Below are positions 62,600 through 64,000 of a DNA stretch of 64,000 nucleotides, piece by piece. The stretch spans positions 62,001 through 126,000 of the forward strand of contig JAGVSM010000202.1 of assembly GCA_022494885.1 (NCBI GenBank), given 5' to 3'. This DNA is from Micrasema longulum. Lineage: Eukaryota; Arthropoda; Insecta; Trichoptera; Brachycentridae. The number at the start of each line of letters is the position of its first letter. The stretch's first letter is position 1. The notes beneath the pieces were generated by a model that ran no database searches, was not told where the DNA came from, and was given only the letters and a program-made list of their open reading frames with translations. The position numbers and the translations under genes were made by a program.

Positions 62600-62705
62600 A
62601 CGAAAATCAAAAGTTGGAAGAATCGAAAATATATATATATGTTCAAACATAAGCAGAATGGTAAATGTTACATAGTGTTTAAACCAGCCAGTGACAGATC
62701 AAACG
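62600..62705 (+). repeat. FB1 fragment
   Basis: AGTTGGAAGAATCGAAAATA, AGCAGAATGGTAAATGTTAC, AAACCAGCCAGTGACAGATC. Confidence 0.55.
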
Positions 62706-63595
62706 AGACAAAACAAATAAAAAACATTAAACTCGAGAGCGTTGTTTTCAGACAAAAGTTTATTTAACAATTTGTTCCGCTTTTCAAATTGATTTCGTAA
62801 AAGGAGCAAAAAATCAAATTCCGTACCCTGAATATCTTTTAAAAGCTACTATTTTCCTAGCTTTCCCCGCTTTTTCTGGCTTTTCCTGGCTTTGCCTGGC
62901 TTTTTTCGTATCGTTCCCCGGAAATCAATGTTCTTGGGAATCCATTGACCTCTCTGATTCCTACTCATTTGTCATTGTCTAGATTTGCGTATATTTTTAA
63001 CTTTTACAAACCAAAGAAGCCTTAAAGTTTTAAGTACTAAATTTTAGTGAAACAAAAAATATTTTATCGTTATAAAATAACTTTATTTATTAAGTAAGAG
63101 AATTATTACGAGTTTTAAAAAACTTTTTTTTATATATATTTTTTTTTAAATTTAAAATGTACGCACATTAAGTTTTCTATTTTCTAAATTCTATTTTTGT
63201 ATAATATAACTTTACCTATGATACATTTTCATGTATTTATTCATTCAAAATTACATTTGTTTAAGTTAATTTATTTAATCCAATATATAATACAAATACA
63301 TAGTTTACAAAAAAAATGTTTAAACAATAGGTACACATATAATAACATTTCCTTTTTATTTATGGATGTAGCCACTCCACTGGCCCACAAGCACTGACAC
63401 ACGGAGTGTCAGTGTATTATTTATTTTATACATAAAAGTACATAATTTTACTTCAATTGTCAAGTCACATCAAAATATTATAAGTGTAAATTTTTTTTCA
63501 AAGTTCAAAATTCTAAAGAAAGATTCAAAAAGAAACTTACATGAATAAAATGAGAAAGGGCTTTCAAGAAAATAAAATTATATTCTGATCTTCTT
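62706..63595. other. AT-rich interval with one perfect hairpin
   Basis: ACTGACAC-ACGGA-GTGTCAGT at 63393-63413. TTTCCTGGCTTTGCCTGGC short repeats at 62880-62900. No gene. Confidence 0.4.
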
Positions 63596-63599
63596 CTTC

Positions 63600-64000
63600 T
63601 CTGGTCTCAATCCTGGGATTGGCTGGCAGCAATTACATTCATTCTTCTCCTCCATTCTTCCCTGTCTTGTGCGGTTCTTTTAAAGTCAACATATGATGAG
63701 CAGCGCACGTCCTTTAATAGGTCTTCCAGGTACTCTCGGCGTGGGCGTCCCCTAGAATTTGTCCCCTCGGTCATTTCCTCCATTATGACATGTCGGGGGC
63801 CTTCTTGACGTATTACATGGCCGATCCATCTCGCTCGCCTTTCGGACAAGATCCTGAGCAGGTGTCTTCCACCTTCGATTCTTTGGAGAACCTCCTCATT
63901 TGTAATGTGGTCTTTCCAGGAAATTCCTAGTAGTCTTCTATAAGACCACATTTCAAAAGCCTCTAGTCTCCGTTTATCTCTTTCGGATAGGCACCATGTC
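63600..64000 (-). pseudogene. LINE B ORF2 C-terminus, best copy, runs off the window
   Basis: The minus-strand frame 63951-63607 is open for 114 codons: WSYRRLLGISWKDHITNEEV, GGRHLLRILSERRARWIGHV, VIMEEMTEGTNSRGRPRREY, YVDFKRTAQDREEWRRRMN, stop. It continues upstream past 63951 (LSERDKRRLEAFEM type reading) to the window edge. This is the complete C-terminal domain of an endonuclease-RT LINE; whether RT lies beyond 64000 cannot be seen. Confidence 0.85.

Overview
This window looks like repeat-dominated nuclear DNA of an arthropod, most likely an insect. It is very AT-rich, has no operons or long host reading frames, and holds many decayed non-LTR retrotransposons (LINEs), mariner relics, tRNA-derived SINEs, a Penelope-like element and several small inverted-repeat elements. 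No rRNA, CRISPR, prophage or bacterial-type gene was seen. The species cannot be named from the sequence. Family letters used here (LINE A to J, SINE-1 to SINE-5, FB1, families C, K, L) are local labels.

Layout. 0.3-7 kb: an FB1 foldback element with target-site duplications (TSDs), a terminal-inverted-repeat element, a LINE F relic, nested SINEs, and a LINE A tail interrupted by another LINE tail with a 14-bp TSD. 7-17 kb: LINE tails, FB1 copies, a regular array of AGGTCA half-sites, and a LINE F copy split by a 239-bp near-palindrome. 17-23 kb: a LINE B tail split by a 795-bp DNA element with a perfect 8-bp TSD, a hAT-like MITE, a Penelope-type GIY-YIG fragment between inverted ends that contain hammerhead-like motifs, and a rearranged mariner with two 5' ends and an internal triplication. 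24-35 kb: LINE relics, SINEs, and the best host-exon candidates, including a 59-bp minus-strand exon with consensus splice sites at both ends. 35-49 kb: LINE relics, a 331-bp foldback insertion with a 13-bp TSD, mariner C-termini, and the best preserved reverse transcriptase (RT) of the window (42.3-43.8 kb, catalytic residues intact). 49-64 kb: SINEs, many FB1 copies, inverted LINE fragments, RNase H and zinc-knuckle relics, and a LINE B C-terminus at the right edge.

The most interesting system is FB1, with about 20 copies or fragments. It has long inverted arms (over 100 bp) and a core with a pol III A-box-like and a weak B-box-like motif. Four copies have exact 11-13 bp TSDs. This mixes foldback-transposon structure with SINE-like integration. 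Other notable patterns are a short 3' hairpin followed by a TAAA-type tail shared by several LINE families and one SINE, and hammerhead-like motifs at inverted-repeat ends. Host genes appear only as possible exons inside large, transposon-filled introns. Most LINE coding relics are frameshifted or 5'-truncated and probably inactive.
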